Counted from the stretch's first letter, positions 28,865 to 37,963 are shown. The stretch is DNA of 64,000 nucleotides from Sphingobacterium puteale (GCF_003627955.1 NZ_RBWS01000001.1:372001-436000); one strand, 5' to 3'. Notes: a model not told the origin generated them from the sequence alone. Made by a program: numbers and translations.

Positions 28865-29172
28865 CTCTAAACGTCTAGTTTAATTTAGTTTTCCCTGTAA
28901 TCGATTATAATAAAAGGTTTTAGGGATTAGCCCTTCCCTTATGAATTCTTCCAATTTAACAGTATCGCCTCAAAAATGTCGGTTATAATCCATTTTATCA
29001 AGCTCCTATAGGCACAAGAAATGCTAAATCGCTTTTGCTTTTCTTGCAAAAAAAATTGGTATGTTAGTTTGATTTATTCGTTTGGTTTATGTTATTTCTT
29101 TTCTTTCTTGATTATGTTTTTGCGTTTTAAAATTTTAGTTTAGGTTGTAAGATAGTATTAAAAATTCAAACA

Positions 29173-29201
29173 GAGAAAGATTTATTTGCAAAATCTTTCT
29201 C
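29173..29201 (-). terminator. Terminator after the GMC oxidoreductase gene
   Basis: GAGAAAGATTT pairs with AAATCTTTCTC (11 bp) around a seven-base loop, nine bases past the stop. On the minus strand the sequence beyond is moderately T-rich. Confidence 0.6.
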
Positions 29202-29209
29202 CGTTAAAA

Positions 29210-30940
29210 TTATATGTTTCCTTTCTTCATTTCGCTGACCGCATAATCAACTGAACGCGCTGAAAAAGCCATATAGGTCAATGAAGGATTTTGTGTTGAT
29301 GTCGAAGTCATGCAGGCACCATCTGTCACAAATACATTTTTCACCGCATGCATCTGATTCCATTTGTTCAGGACGGATGTTTTCGGATCATGTCCCATAC
29401 GTGCACCACCCATCTCATGGATATCGAGCCCTGGAGCCTGCCAATGTGTATCTGGGCGAATATTCGTGAAACCTGCATCGGTAAACATCTCCGTCATGAC
29501 GGCGATGTAATCTTTTTTCATTTTTTCGTCGTTCTCATCATAATCCACCGCAATCTTTAACAAAGGGATGCCCCAATCATCTGTTTTACTGCCATCCAGG
29601 GACACCATACCCGACTCTTTTGGTATGGTCTCGCCCATCATGTGCGAACCTACCTGCCAGATCCCAAGCTTCGGATTTAACAGATTCTCTTTAAGTCCCA
29701 AGCCCAGGCCTGAGCGATCAGACTCTTTGCTGCGGGATGCACCGAAACCTGCTGCATAGCCCCGTAAGAAGTCTGTCTCCTGTTTATGCAGGTTACGAAA
29801 ACGAGGGATGTATCCACCTCCAGCAGGGTTTCTGCCTTCTGCGGTATAATCCAATAGTCCCTCGTATTCCGCATAGATACGCGCACTATAATTATGGAAA
29901 GCAACATATTTTCCCAGTACCCCACTATCGTTACCTAAGCCATTTGGAAAACGGTTGGATTTGGAATTCAATAAGATCAGATTGGTATTGATCGCAGCTG
30001 CATTGACAAAAATCAATTTTGCATAGAAATCAATCTCTTCTTTCGTATTGGTATCGATTACCCGAACGCCTACCGCTTTTCCTTTTTGCTCATCGTATAG
30101 GATAGAGTGAACCACCGAATGTGGACGAAGGGTCATATTTCCAGTCTTCGCCGCCCATGGAATCGTGGTTGCATTGGAACTAAAATATCCCCCAAAAGGA
30201 CATCCTCTCTGGCAGAGCACCCGATTTTGACATTGCACACGACCTTGTTCGATATGAATCTGGTTGGGTTTGGAAAGGTGCGCACAACGTGCGGAAATCA
30301 CCTTCCGTTCCGGAAACTTCTTTTGTACCTTTTCCTTAAAATATTTCTCAACGATATTCAACGGATATCCTGGCAGGAATTCACCATCAGGCAATTCCGG
30401 AAGTCCATCATGATCGCCGGCGATACCGGCAAATTTTTCCACATAAGCATACCAAGGCGCTAAATCTGCATAACGAATAGGCCAATCTACCGCGAAACCA
30501 TCCCGTGCTGGCCCTTCAAAGTCAAAGTCAGACCAGCGTTGGGTCTGCCTTGCCCACAACAAGGATTTACCACCCACCTGATAGCCTCTGATCCAGTCGA
30601 AAGGTTTTTCCTGTATATAGGGATGCTCTTTATCTTTTACAAAGAAATGTGCGGCATCTTCATGAAAAGCATAACACTTGCTGACAATAGGGTTCTCCTC
30701 TTTCACTTTATAAGGCATCTCATTGCGATGTTCAAACTCCCAGGGCATCATATTTGTCGTTGGATAATCCTTAATATGTTGCACATCACGTCCACGTTCC
30801 AATACCAGGGTCTTGAGTCCTTTCTCACACAATTCCTTTGCGGACCAGCCACCACTAATTCCCGAACCGATCACTATCGCGTCATAGGTTCTATTTTTTT
30901 CACTGTCAATATTTAGATTCGCCATGTTGGATTTATCCAT
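29210..30940 (-). CDS. GMC family FAD oxidoreductase, likely sugar/glycoside dehydrogenase large subunit
   Basis: With the start at 30940 the product has 576 residues. The FAD-binding motif is AIVIGSGISGGWSAKELCEKG, followed by LVLERG. HEMGGARMGHD and a C-terminal VFVTDGACMTSTSTQNPSLTYMAFSARS, with the conserved His/Asn region, close the GMC fold. RGYQVGGKSLLWARQTQRWSDFDF is a block I know from gluconate 2-dehydrogenase and glucoside 3-dehydrogenase large subunits. The ATG at 30940 overlaps the last 8 bases of the small-subunit gene (ATGGATAA), suggesting coupling. No signal peptide is present, so export would be by hitch-hiking on the small subunit. A 3-dehydrogenase of this type is known from Sphingobacterium faecium; the activity here is inferred. 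Confidence 0.88.
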   Translation of the reverse strand: MDKSNMANLNIDSEKNRTYDAIVIGSGISGGWSAKELCEKGLKTLVLERGRDVQHIKDYPTTNMMPWEFEHRNEMPYKVKEENPIVSKCYAFHEDAAHFFVKDKEHPYIQEKPFDWIRGYQVGGKSLLWARQTQRWSDFDFEGPARDGFAVDWPIRYADLAPWYAYVEKFAGIAGDHDGLPELPDGEFLPGYPLNIVEKYFKEKVQKKFPERKVISARCAHLSKPNQIHIEQGRVQCQNRVLCQRGCPFGGYFSSNATTIPWAAKTGNMTLRPHSVVHSILYDEQKGKAVGVRVIDTNTKEEIDFYAKLIFVNAAAINTNLILLNSKSNRFPNGLGNDSGVLGKYVAFHNYSARIYAEYEGLLDYTAEGRNPAGGGYIPRFRNLHKQETDFLRGYAAGFGASRSKESDRSGLGLGLKENLLNPKLGIWQVGSHMMGETIPKESGMVSLDGSKTDDWGIPLLKIAVDYDENDEKMKKDYIAVMTEMFTDAGFTNIRPDTHWQAPGLDIHEMGGARMGHDPKTSVLNKWNQMHAVKNVFVTDGACMTSTSTQNPSLTYMAFSARSVDYAVSEMKKGNI

Positions 30941-31421
30941 TAATTTTGACCGCACCGTTGTACGGTCCCGGAATAAGCTTATAAATCACCTTATTCTTCA
31001 TCACATATTCTGAATTCATATAACCTTGGATCGCACGTGATTTAAAGATCTCAAAAAAAGTCTTTTCATCCGTCTTATCGGTCAGGTTGGCCAAGGTATT
31101 TTCCGTTTCCTTAGCATTGGCCAGATTAAGTTGCTTTCTTAGTTTATTAAAACCAGAGACAAATTTCTCCTGATTTTCTGGCGACTCACAGTCATCCACC
31201 ATCTTGACCACAAACAGGTGCAGGTTTAGCTCCTTCCCGCCCGGAGTATCCGATTTTGGGATAAGCACATCCACAAGATCTCCTAAAAATTGTTCATCCT
31301 CTGCTGATAATTTCAGCTTATTCAACACAATCGATGCCCCACCATCATTTAGACAGGATGACAAAATTGTCAGTCCGCCTGCGATAATGAAAAATTGCTT
31401 TATTGCGGTTCTACGGTTCAT
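30933..31421 (-). CDS. Gluconate 2-dehydrogenase subunit 3-like protein, Tat-type signal
   Basis: The 162-residue partner of the GMC enzyme begins MNRRTAIKQFFIIAGGLTILSSC, which has a twin-arginine pair followed by a hydrophobic stretch and a lipobox (LSSC, Cys23). The mature part matches the gluconate 2-dehydrogenase subunit 3 family (FLGDLVDVLIPKSDTPGGKELNLHLFV, typical acidic-helical segments). Such subunits fold with the FAD subunit in the cytoplasm and carry it through the Tat pore. The usual cytochrome c third subunit is not encoded next door. The gene directly precedes and overlaps the large-subunit gene. Confidence 0.85.
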   Translation of the reverse strand: MNRRTAIKQFFIIAGGLTILSSCLNDGGASIVLNKLKLSAEDEQFLGDLVDVLIPKSDTPGGKELNLHLFVVKMVDDCESPENQEKFVSGFNKLRKQLNLANAKETENTLANLTDKTDEKTFFEIFKSRAIQGYMNSEYVMKNKVIYKLIPGPYNGAVKING

Positions 31422-31502
31422 AATCTGAGTTCCCTTTACAATTCGGTAATATTACATATATCCGAATAAAATTACAAATGCTAAAACGATTAAATTATAT
31501 GT

Positions 31503-32168
31503 TTACCCTTTAATCCAGACCGATAAAAGCCGTTTTACCCCCTCTAAGTTTTCCACAATGTTATCAACATCTGTTAATCTAGCACGTTCCACCTCCTGTT
31601 TGGTTACAGCAATAAGCTGTAAACCAGCATCTAAAGCAGATCTACTTCCAGTTATGGTATCTTCGATCGCAACACAGGAGTATCCTGTTAAGCCCAATTT
31701 CGTCAACGCCAAACGATAAGGTTCCGGATTTGGCTTCGGGAACTCCACACATTCTCTTGTCACAAAAAACTCAAAGTAATCCAGCAGCTCATGTTTTCCC
31801 AAAACAGTATCCACCGTACTACGGTAACTCGAGGTCACCAAACCTATCCGGATGTTATTCTCTTTTAGATAAACTAAAATATCCCTCGCAAAAGGCATTA
31901 ACTCAATATCGCTCATATTGGAATCTGCATAAGCAGCACGCGTCCTTTTCCACATGTGTTCCTCTGTCGTATCGTATCCATAGTCTTCGACCAGACGTTT
32001 TACGTTATGCGCCAAGGTATGTCCCGCAAAATCACGAATCCAATCATCATAAGTGATCTCCAGATCAAATTCTTGTTTTAGGATTGGCGCCCAGTTTTTA
32101 AAATAGAAATATTCCGAATCAATTAAAGTACCGTCCAAGTCAAACAATACCGCTTGTAGTTTATTCAT
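31503..32168 (-). CDS. HAD-superfamily hydrolase (beta-phosphoglucomutase-like subfamily)
   Basis: The cytoplasmic protein has 221 residues from the ATG at 32168. Motif I is LFDLDGTLIDSE (nucleophile and acid Asp), motif II is GLVTSSY, motif III is the Lys of FPKPNPEPY and motif IV is AIEDTITGSRSALDAGL. The cap sits between motifs I and II, as in phosphoglycolate phosphatase and beta-phosphoglucomutase relatives. The exact substrate cannot be told. The start was chosen at 32168 because a TATCTTTA box lies six bases upstream; a possible start at 32186 would overlap that box. It follows the DUF6266 gene by 33 bases. Confidence 0.85.
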   Translation of the reverse strand: MNKLQAVLFDLDGTLIDSEYFYFKNWAPILKQEFDLEITYDDWIRDFAGHTLAHNVKRLVEDYGYDTTEEHMWKRTRAAYADSNMSDIELMPFARDILVYLKENNIRIGLVTSSYRSTVDTVLGKHELLDYFEFFVTRECVEFPKPNPEPYRLALTKLGLTGYSCVAIEDTITGSRSALDAGLQLIAVTKQEVERARLTDVDNIVENLEGVKRLLSVWIKG

Positions 32169-32173
32169 AGTGT

Positions 32174-32181
32174 TAAAGATA
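32174..32181 (-). promoter_or_regulatory. TAnnTTTA box just before the HAD gene start
   Basis: On the minus strand this reads TATCTTTA, and five bases separate it from the ATG at 32168. If it is the -7 element, the message starts at or very near the start codon. No -33 element is evident. Confidence 0.45.
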
Positions 32182-32201
32182 CACAAGTCGGCTGAAAAAT
32201 C

Positions 32202-32840
32202 CTATCGAAGCAACCCGCAATAAGTGGAATCAGATATTTCATTGTAAAATGTATTCCAAAAACCGATATACACATGATACTCTGCGTTCAAATTCAGCTC
32301 AATTGGCACCTCCATTGAACAATGCCCATCAGCTGCATTTGCAATTGCCAACTTTAGTGAACTCAAATCTCTTAAGCTAACGAATGCCAGATTCAACTTA
32401 TAGATTTCATCATTATAAGCGGAGTTTGGCGTCCATTCCAAATCTATAAGACCATTATTCAAACTTACCTTTGCATGCTTTGGAGATAGTAGTTCTCCTG
32501 CAAATACCTTTAGGTTTTCAAAATTCACAACCGGATTATTATCAGCATCAAATGCCACGACCTCGTTGAAAACATGTTTTTGAGCAAGTTGAAATGCTCC
32601 ATATCTAGATTCTTTGTCTTTTTTTAACCGATAACCAAAATCGAAGACAGGCTTATTTTCCCTACAAAACTCACCTACCAATTTTAGTTTTTGGCGATGT
32701 AATCGCTGTCCTTCAGTCGGAGGTTTATTACTTTTCCTCCTTGCACCTCGAATAATCCATTGTCCTTTGAGATTATATCCATATACCGATCCTACTTTGC
32801 CCCGAAAACCACCGTTGGGGCCGTCCTCTAATATTGCCAT
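32202..32840 (-). CDS. DUF6266 family protein
   Basis: The 212-residue protein starts MAILEDGPNGGFRGKVGSVYGYNLKGQWIIRG, the hallmark start of DUF6266 proteins of Sphingobacteriaceae, followed by RRKSNKPPTEGQRLHRQKLK. The remainder is predicted to be beta-rich, with a fibronectin-like tail (VSLNNGLIDLEWTPNSAYNDEIYKLNLAFV). There is no signal peptide. The family often occurs as several paralogues in a genome and its function is unknown. The gene lies downstream of a striking 11-bp repeat array (32911-33025) that occupies its promoter region. Confidence 0.75.
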   Translation of the reverse strand: MAILEDGPNGGFRGKVGSVYGYNLKGQWIIRGARRKSNKPPTEGQRLHRQKLKLVGEFCRENKPVFDFGYRLKKDKESRYGAFQLAQKHVFNEVVAFDADNNPVVNFENLKVFAGELLSPKHAKVSLNNGLIDLEWTPNSAYNDEIYKLNLAFVSLRDLSSLKLAIANAADGHCSMEVPIELNLNAEYHVYIGFWNTFYNEISDSTYCGLLR

Positions 32841-33323
32841 TTGTTAAGTTCTTGGTTTAATTGTCATTTCTCTGTTTTCAGCTTAACAAATAATTCGTAT
32901 TATAGTTTTTATTAGTCTAGATTTAAGTTAATATTAGCTTAGATTTAATTTAGGTTTTAGTTAGAAAATACCTAAACTAAACCTAACTAAAACCTAAACA
33001 AACCCTAAGTAAAACCTATATTAATAAATAAGCTTATAAGCCTGATATCCTCAGTTGTTGTCGATCATTTTTGGATAAGCTTAGGACATTTGCTAAGTTT
33101 GTTTTTTCAAGAAACCGAGCGAGCATATTATGCCCATAAATTCGTTGTTCTCTTGAGAAATGTTCCGATATCATTCAGAAAATAGACACGCATGAAATCT
33201 TAATGATTTATTCGGCGTGAGTATGATAAATTCATCAATGACTAAAAAGTAGACGATGAATAATTACCATCATAATATAGCGCAAAAAATCTGAAAGCTT
33301 CATCGCCTTAAAAGACTTACAAA
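32841..33323. other. 483-bp gene-free divergent region
   Basis: The region separates DUF6266 (minus) from the FAH gene (plus). It holds the inverted 11-bp repeat array described separately. The remaining 300 bases on the right show no promoter box, hairpin or coding frame that I can support. Confidence 0.5.
32911..33025. repeat. Inverted array of 11-bp-period repeats
   Basis: Five units with the pattern CCTAANTAAAA begin at 32971, 32982, 32993, 33004 and 33015, exactly 11 bases apart; the last is degenerate. Five inverse units (for example TTTTAGTTAGA, TTTAATTTAGG, ATTAGCTTAGA) run back from 32965 to 32911 in the same step. A five-base spacer, AAATA, divides the two halves. Within the array, TTTAGGTTTTAGTTAG (32949-32964) has an exact inverse copy at 32983-32998. 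Confidence 0.8.
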
Positions 33324-33935
33324 ATGAAAATAATTGCCATCGGCCGAAATTACATCGACCACGCGAAAGAGCTCAATAATCCAGTCCCTGAAAATCCCAT
33401 CATATTTTTAAAACCCGACACCGCGGTCTTAAAGGACAACAAAGATTTCTATTACCCCGAATTTTCCAAAAACATCCAGTTCGAAACTGAGGTGGTGCTC
33501 CGCGTTTGTAAAGAAGGTAAACATGTCACGCCAAAATTTGCGTCAACTTATTACGATGCCATTGGTCTTGGAATCGACTTCACCGCAAGAGATGTACAGC
33601 AGGAACTTAAAGCAAAAAGCCTTCCTTGGGAATTGGCAAAAGCCTTTGACCACTCCGCTGTAATTAGCAACATGGTCCCAAAGGAAGATCTAGCGGATGT
33701 CTATGCGATTGATTTCTCTCTGCAACAAAATGGACAAACGGTGCAACAGGGCAACACCAAGGACATGATTTTTTCATATGAAGAGCTGATTGTTTATACA
33801 TCAAAGTTTATCACGCTCCGCAAAGGTGACTTGATTTTTACAGGCACACCTGTTGGTGTTGGCCCTGTGGCAATAGGGGATCTATTGGAAGGATATATCG
33901 GACAACAAAAAATGTTTAGCTGCAAAATCAAATAG
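33324..33935 (+). CDS. Fumarylacetoacetate hydrolase family protein
   Basis: The 203-residue protein is a single FAH-fold domain that begins MKIIAIGRNYIDHAKELNNPVPENPIIFLKP. The metal-binding residues are in FETEVVLRV (two Glu) and GIDFTARDVQ (Asp), and the closing block TGTPVGVGPV is typical. Members hydrolyse or decarboxylate short oxo-acids (acylpyruvases, oxaloacetate decarboxylases, isomerases); the YcgM-like short form fits this length. The M23 peptidase gene follows 11 bases downstream, so the two are co-transcribed although no functional link is evident. Confidence 0.88.
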   Translation: MKIIAIGRNYIDHAKELNNPVPENPIIFLKPDTAVLKDNKDFYYPEFSKNIQFETEVVLRVCKEGKHVTPKFASTYYDAIGLGIDFTARDVQQELKAKSLPWELAKAFDHSAVISNMVPKEDLADVYAIDFSLQQNGQTVQQGNTKDMIFSYEELIVYTSKFITLRKGDLIFTGTPVGVGPVAIGDLLEGYIGQQKMFSCKIK

Positions 33936-33946
33936 AGGAAGTAGAC

Positions 33947-35671
33947 ATGATAAAAAAAACGGCATATTTATTAGGTGTATTGACTTTGTGCGCTAACATT
34001 GTCCAGGCACAGGATATTATCAAAAGTCGCAACTACCCGCAAAATTATTTCGTACGTCCGATGAATATTGCTCCACAGGCATCGGGATCATTTGGAGAGT
34101 TACGTGCAACACACTTCCATGGTGGAGATGATTACCGAACGCAACAACGCATCAATATCCCCGTCCATGCAGCGGCAGAAGGTTTTGTTTCACGCGTACG
34201 GGTACAAATTGGCGGTGGTGGCAACTATGTTTATATTGATCATCCAAATGGGTATACTTCGGTATATATGCATCTGGAAAGCTTTAATTCAGATCTTGCC
34301 AACATTATAAAAGATGAGCAGTACAAACAAAAACGCTTTGATGTCGATGTATTTCTAAAACCAGACCAAGTCCCCGTCAAAAAAGGTGAATTTATCGCCA
34401 ATTCCGGAAACACAGGCGGTTCAGCAGGACCGCACCTACATTTTGAAATCCGGGATACCAAAGCGCAACTGCCTCTAAATCCACAATTATTTGGACTGTT
34501 GTTTCCCGATGGTGTCAAACCATTGATCCGTGGTATAACTGTTTATGATCTCGGCCGCGAAATTTTTGACGAGAATACGCCACGTAGGCATCAGACCATC
34601 CGATCAGTTGGTGACGGCAATTATAGTTTAGCATCTAGCTCCCCTATTCCGGTCAATGGCAACTTTGGACTAGGCATCAACACCGTAGACAGACGCCGCG
34701 GTATTTCTTTTACGTACGGCGTTTATTCGATCGAATTATTTCTTGACAACAAAAATATCAGTACCGTACTATTCGAAGCCATCCCGTTTGACCAGACCCG
34801 GGCGATTCAATCTTATGTCGACTACCCCTACCTCAAGAAATCGGGCGTCCGCGTACAGAAAAGCTTCAAAGATCCCAATAATCCTATTACGATCTATAAA
34901 CACCTGGACAACTTGGGTATGATCGAGTTGAAGGACAATGAAGTCCATGACATAAAATATGTCGTCAAGGATGTGCAGGGCAATAAAAGCGAACTCAATT
35001 TTAAAGTACAGAACAACCCGTCTTTAGCGATCAGCCGTAAGCCGGCTGAAGGGCTAAAAATGTTTCATTATGCCGATGAAAACAAATATGAGGCTGAAAA
35101 TGCACGCGTCTATATGGGCAAAAACATTCTTTACAATGATCTTTATTTTAATTATTCCCAAGGGAGCAAACCAGCTAAGGGTTATTCGGCAACGCATTAC
35201 ATCCACAATGGCTATACACCGGTATTTGGCTATTACAAACTCATGATCAAGCCGGACTATAGCTTACCGGAAAGTTTATACAGTAAGGCACTGATCGTCT
35301 CCACGGACGGCGGAGCGCAAGGTGGTAAATATGAAAATGGCTGGGTTGTCGCCAATGTGCGTGAATTTGGCGGGTTCTATGTTGCCGTGGATACGATTGC
35401 ACCTACTATCACTGCGCGGAATCTGACCGACGGCAAGAATGTATCCAGTCAACGCTCCATAGATTTTACCATCAGCGATAATCTCTCGGGCATAGATACC
35501 TTCGATGCCTATATAGACGGAAAGTGGGCTTTAATGAAATATGATCCCAAAACAAGACATCTGTGGCATGACTTCGAATCTAATCTCGGCAGTGGCATCC
35601 ACAGCTTCAAACTGGAAGTGAAAGACAATAAAGGAAATTTAAAAACATACGAAGCCTCATTCAGCAGATAG
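33947..35671 (+). CDS. Exported M23-family (LytM-like) metallopeptidase
   Basis: The 574-residue protein has a Sec signal ending VQAQ. The M23 domain comes unusually early: the zinc His58 and Asp61 are in HFHGGDDY, and the HxH motif is GPHLHFEIRD near residue 170, with GNTGGSAG before it. From about 190 to the end the protein is beta-rich, including a domain with DTIAPTITARNLTDGKNV and FTISDNLSGIDTFDAYIDGK, typical of Ig-like extracellular modules. It may cleave peptidoglycan peptide bridges or act as a scaffold. GAGGAAG lies nine bases before the ATG, a rare Shine-Dalgarno-like signal in this window. Confidence 0.88.
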   Translation: MIKKTAYLLGVLTLCANIVQAQDIIKSRNYPQNYFVRPMNIAPQASGSFGELRATHFHGGDDYRTQQRINIPVHAAAEGFVSRVRVQIGGGGNYVYIDHPNGYTSVYMHLESFNSDLANIIKDEQYKQKRFDVDVFLKPDQVPVKKGEFIANSGNTGGSAGPHLHFEIRDTKAQLPLNPQLFGLLFPDGVKPLIRGITVYDLGREIFDENTPRRHQTIRSVGDGNYSLASSSPIPVNGNFGLGINTVDRRRGISFTYGVYSIELFLDNKNISTVLFEAIPFDQTRAIQSYVDYPYLKKSGVRVQKSFKDPNNPITIYKHLDNLGMIELKDNEVHDIKYVVKDVQGNKSELNFKVQNNPSLAISRKPAEGLKMFHYADENKYEAENARVYMGKNILYNDLYFNYSQGSKPAKGYSATHYIHNGYTPVFGYYKLMIKPDYSLPESLYSKALIVSTDGGAQGGKYENGWVVANVREFGGFYVAVDTIAPTITARNLTDGKNVSSQRSIDFTISDNLSGIDTFDAYIDGKWALMKYDPKTRHLWHDFESNLGSGIHSFKLEVKDNKGNLKTYEASFSR

Positions 35672-35801
35672 TTTAATTCCTGCGGGGAGCTGCCTCCGCC
35701 ATGGGCTTTTATTCCCTGATCTTTTTGTGATCAAGTATAGCGCCCATGAAGGATTTTTATCGGATAATATCGTATCTTAATGGACTAAATAGATTATATA
35801 T

Positions 35802-36263
35802 ATGGCAACACTAGAAATAGGACAACAAGCACCGGATTTCAGTGCAAAAAATCAAAATGGTGAAACGGTCCATCTCTCGGATTTCAGAGGTAAAAAAGTA
35901 ATTCTCTACTTTTACCCCAAAGACAATACGCCAGGATGTACAACGGAGGCTTGCAATTTTAGGGACAACTATCAATCGTTGAAAAAAGAGGGCTTTGAAA
36001 TTATTGGTGTAAGTGTGGATAATGAGACTTCTCATAAAAAGTTTATCACAAAACACGAGTTACCATTTCAACTTCTTGTAGATGAAGACAAAAGCCTTGT
36101 TGAGGCATATGGCGTATGGGTAGAAAAAAACATGTACGGAAAAAAATATATGGGTACGGCACGGACGACCTTTGTGATTGATGAGCAGGGTATCATTCAG
36201 CACATCATCAAAAAAGTGGACAACAAGAATGCATCCCAACAGATACGTGATTTGAACATTTAG
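35802..36263 (+). CDS. bcp: Thioredoxin-dependent peroxiredoxin of the BCP/PrxQ type
   Basis: This 153-residue cytoplasmic enzyme reduces hydrogen peroxide and organic hydroperoxides. The peroxidatic Cys46 and resolving Cys51 are in DNTPGCTTEACNF, the atypical 2-Cys arrangement of BCP. The N-terminal LEIGQQAPDFSAKNQNGETVHLSDFRGKKVILYFYPKD and the late block RTTFVIDEQGII complete the family pattern. It is full length and sits alone between the M23 gene and glyS. Confidence 0.94.
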   Translation: MATLEIGQQAPDFSAKNQNGETVHLSDFRGKKVILYFYPKDNTPGCTTEACNFRDNYQSLKKEGFEIIGVSVDNETSHKKFITKHELPFQLLVDEDKSLVEAYGVWVEKNMYGKKYMGTARTTFVIDEQGIIQHIIKKVDNKNASQQIRDLNI

Positions 36264-36330
36264 TGGGCTATGTTGATGTCGGGGTTCGAATGCCATTTTA
36301 TGACGTCACCTTCATCTGGATGGCAATCTG

Positions 36331-36390
36331 GATCTAATATCTCATATCTAGAATCTTATATCTAAAATCTAAATACTAATATCTATATTT
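36331..36390. repeat. Degenerate ATATCTA-type repeat tract upstream of glyS
   Basis: Variants of ATCTAA, ATATCTA and AATCTTATATCTA follow one another over about 60 bases and end in the TATATTTG box of glyS. The repeat pattern is imperfect and AT-rich. Confidence 0.55.
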
Positions 36391-36391
36391 G
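36384..36391 (+). promoter_or_regulatory. TAnnTTTG box directly before glyS
   Basis: TATATTTG is a full match to the -7 consensus, and only six bases separate it from the ATG at 36398. The message would then start at or next to the start codon. No -33 TTTG was found. Confidence 0.5.
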
Positions 36392-36397
36392 CCACTT

Positions 36398-37867
36398 ATG
36401 AGCAAACAGACAGACGATTTTTTCAAAAGTGTAGTATCACACGCGAAGGAATACGGTTTTGTATTCCAATCGAGCGAAATATATGACGGATTAAGTGCCG
36501 TCTACGATTACGGTCAATTAGGTTCTGAACTTAAAAACAACCTAAAGACTTATTGGTGGAAATCTATGGTTCAATTGCACGAAAATATTGTCGGTATCGA
36601 TGCCGCAATTTTCATGCACCCGACAACCTGGAAAGCATCCGGTCACGTGGATGGGTTCAATGACCCTATGATCGATAATAAAGATTCAAAAAAGCGTTAC
36701 CGTGCCGACCAATTGATCGAAGATAAGATTGCACGTTATGAAGCAGATGGAAAAACGGCAGAAGCAGCAGGGCTTTTGGAAGCGTTGAATACTGCATTAA
36801 ACGCCGATGATCTTGCGGGATTAAAATCAATCATTGAAGAACACAATATCGTTTGTCCGGTTTCAGGCACCAAGAATTGGACTGAAGTGCGTCAATTCAA
36901 TTTGATGTTTGCCACACAAATGGGTGCCATGGCAGATGGAGCAGATCAGGTTTATCTTCGTCCGGAAACTGCGCAAGGTATTTTTGTTAACTTCCTGAAT
37001 GTTCAGAAGACGGGTCGTATGAAAATTCCTTTTGGTATTGCCCAGATCGGAAAAGCTTTCCGTAATGAAGTCATCGCGCGCCAGTTTATCATGCGTATGC
37101 GTGAGTTTGAACAAATGGAGATGCAATTCTTCTGCCGTCCAGGCACCGAATTGGAATGGTACAACAAATGGAAAGAGACACGTCTAAAATGGCATTTAGC
37201 GTTAGGATTTGATCCTGCTAACTACCGTTACCATGACCACGATAAATTGGCACATTATGCCAATGCCGCTGTGGATATCGAGTTTAACTTCCCTTTTGGA
37301 TTTAAAGAAGTGGAGGGTATTCACTCCCGTACAGATTTTGACCTGAAACAGCATCAGGAATATTCCAAAAAGAAAATGCAATATTTTGATCCAGAGATCA
37401 ATCAAAATTACATTCCTTATGTTATCGAAACTTCCATCGGATTGGATCGTCTATTTTTAACGGTTTTATGTAATTCATTGGTAACAGAGGATCTTTCTAC
37501 AGCAGAAAAACAAGATTCTCGTGTGGTATTGAAATTCCCGCCAGCATTGGCACCAGTGAAAGCGGCAATCTTACCATTGACCAAAAAAGATGGTTTGCCA
37601 GAGAAAGCACGCGAGATCTTAAATACGTTGAAATTGGATTACAATGTTCAATACGACGAAAAAGATGCAATCGGAAAACGCTACCGCCGCCAGGATGCAA
37701 TCGGAACACCAATCTGTATTACTGTTGATTACGATTCTTTGGAAGACAATACCGTTACGATCCGCCACCGCGATAGCATGGAACAGGAACGCGTAGCAAT
37801 CGCTGATCTTGAACGGATCTTAAATGATTTAGCGGGCTGGAATACCTTGCTAAAAAAATTGCTATAA
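36398..37867 (+). CDS. glyS: Glycine-tRNA ligase (dimeric type)
   Basis: The class II synthetase attaches glycine to its tRNA. The 489-residue protein is the alpha2 form found in Bacteroidota, Firmicutes relatives and eukaryotes, not the E. coli alpha2beta2 form. FVFQSSEIYDGLSAVYDYGQLGSELKNNLK is the family N-terminus; motif 2 is IGKAFRNEVIARQFIMRMREFEQMEMQFF; motif 3 is YVIETSIGLDRLFLTVL; the C-terminal anticodon-binding domain starts near residue 380 with FPPALAPVKAAILPL. The ATG at 36398 was chosen over a TTG at 36389, which lies in the promoter box. Confidence 0.96.
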   Translation: MSKQTDDFFKSVVSHAKEYGFVFQSSEIYDGLSAVYDYGQLGSELKNNLKTYWWKSMVQLHENIVGIDAAIFMHPTTWKASGHVDGFNDPMIDNKDSKKRYRADQLIEDKIARYEADGKTAEAAGLLEALNTALNADDLAGLKSIIEEHNIVCPVSGTKNWTEVRQFNLMFATQMGAMADGADQVYLRPETAQGIFVNFLNVQKTGRMKIPFGIAQIGKAFRNEVIARQFIMRMREFEQMEMQFFCRPGTELEWYNKWKETRLKWHLALGFDPANYRYHDHDKLAHYANAAVDIEFNFPFGFKEVEGIHSRTDFDLKQHQEYSKKKMQYFDPEINQNYIPYVIETSIGLDRLFLTVLCNSLVTEDLSTAEKQDSRVVLKFPPALAPVKAAILPLTKKDGLPEKAREILNTLKLDYNVQYDEKDAIGKRYRRQDAIGTPICITVDYDSLEDNTVTIRHRDSMEQERVAIADLERILNDLAGWNTLLKKLL

Positions 37868-37963
37868 ATTTAATTTGCCCACTGACAGAAAAAAGCGGTC
37901 CAAAAAGCAAACAGCAAAATCCCGAGAGTTGAATTTTGATAAGAGACAACATTGGGAAACAAC

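Noticed and set aside
35700..35752. Inverted CATGGGC/GCCCATG with an inner TGATC/GATCA pair before bcp
   Set aside because: Stems are only 7 and 5 bp with long loops, too weak to call.
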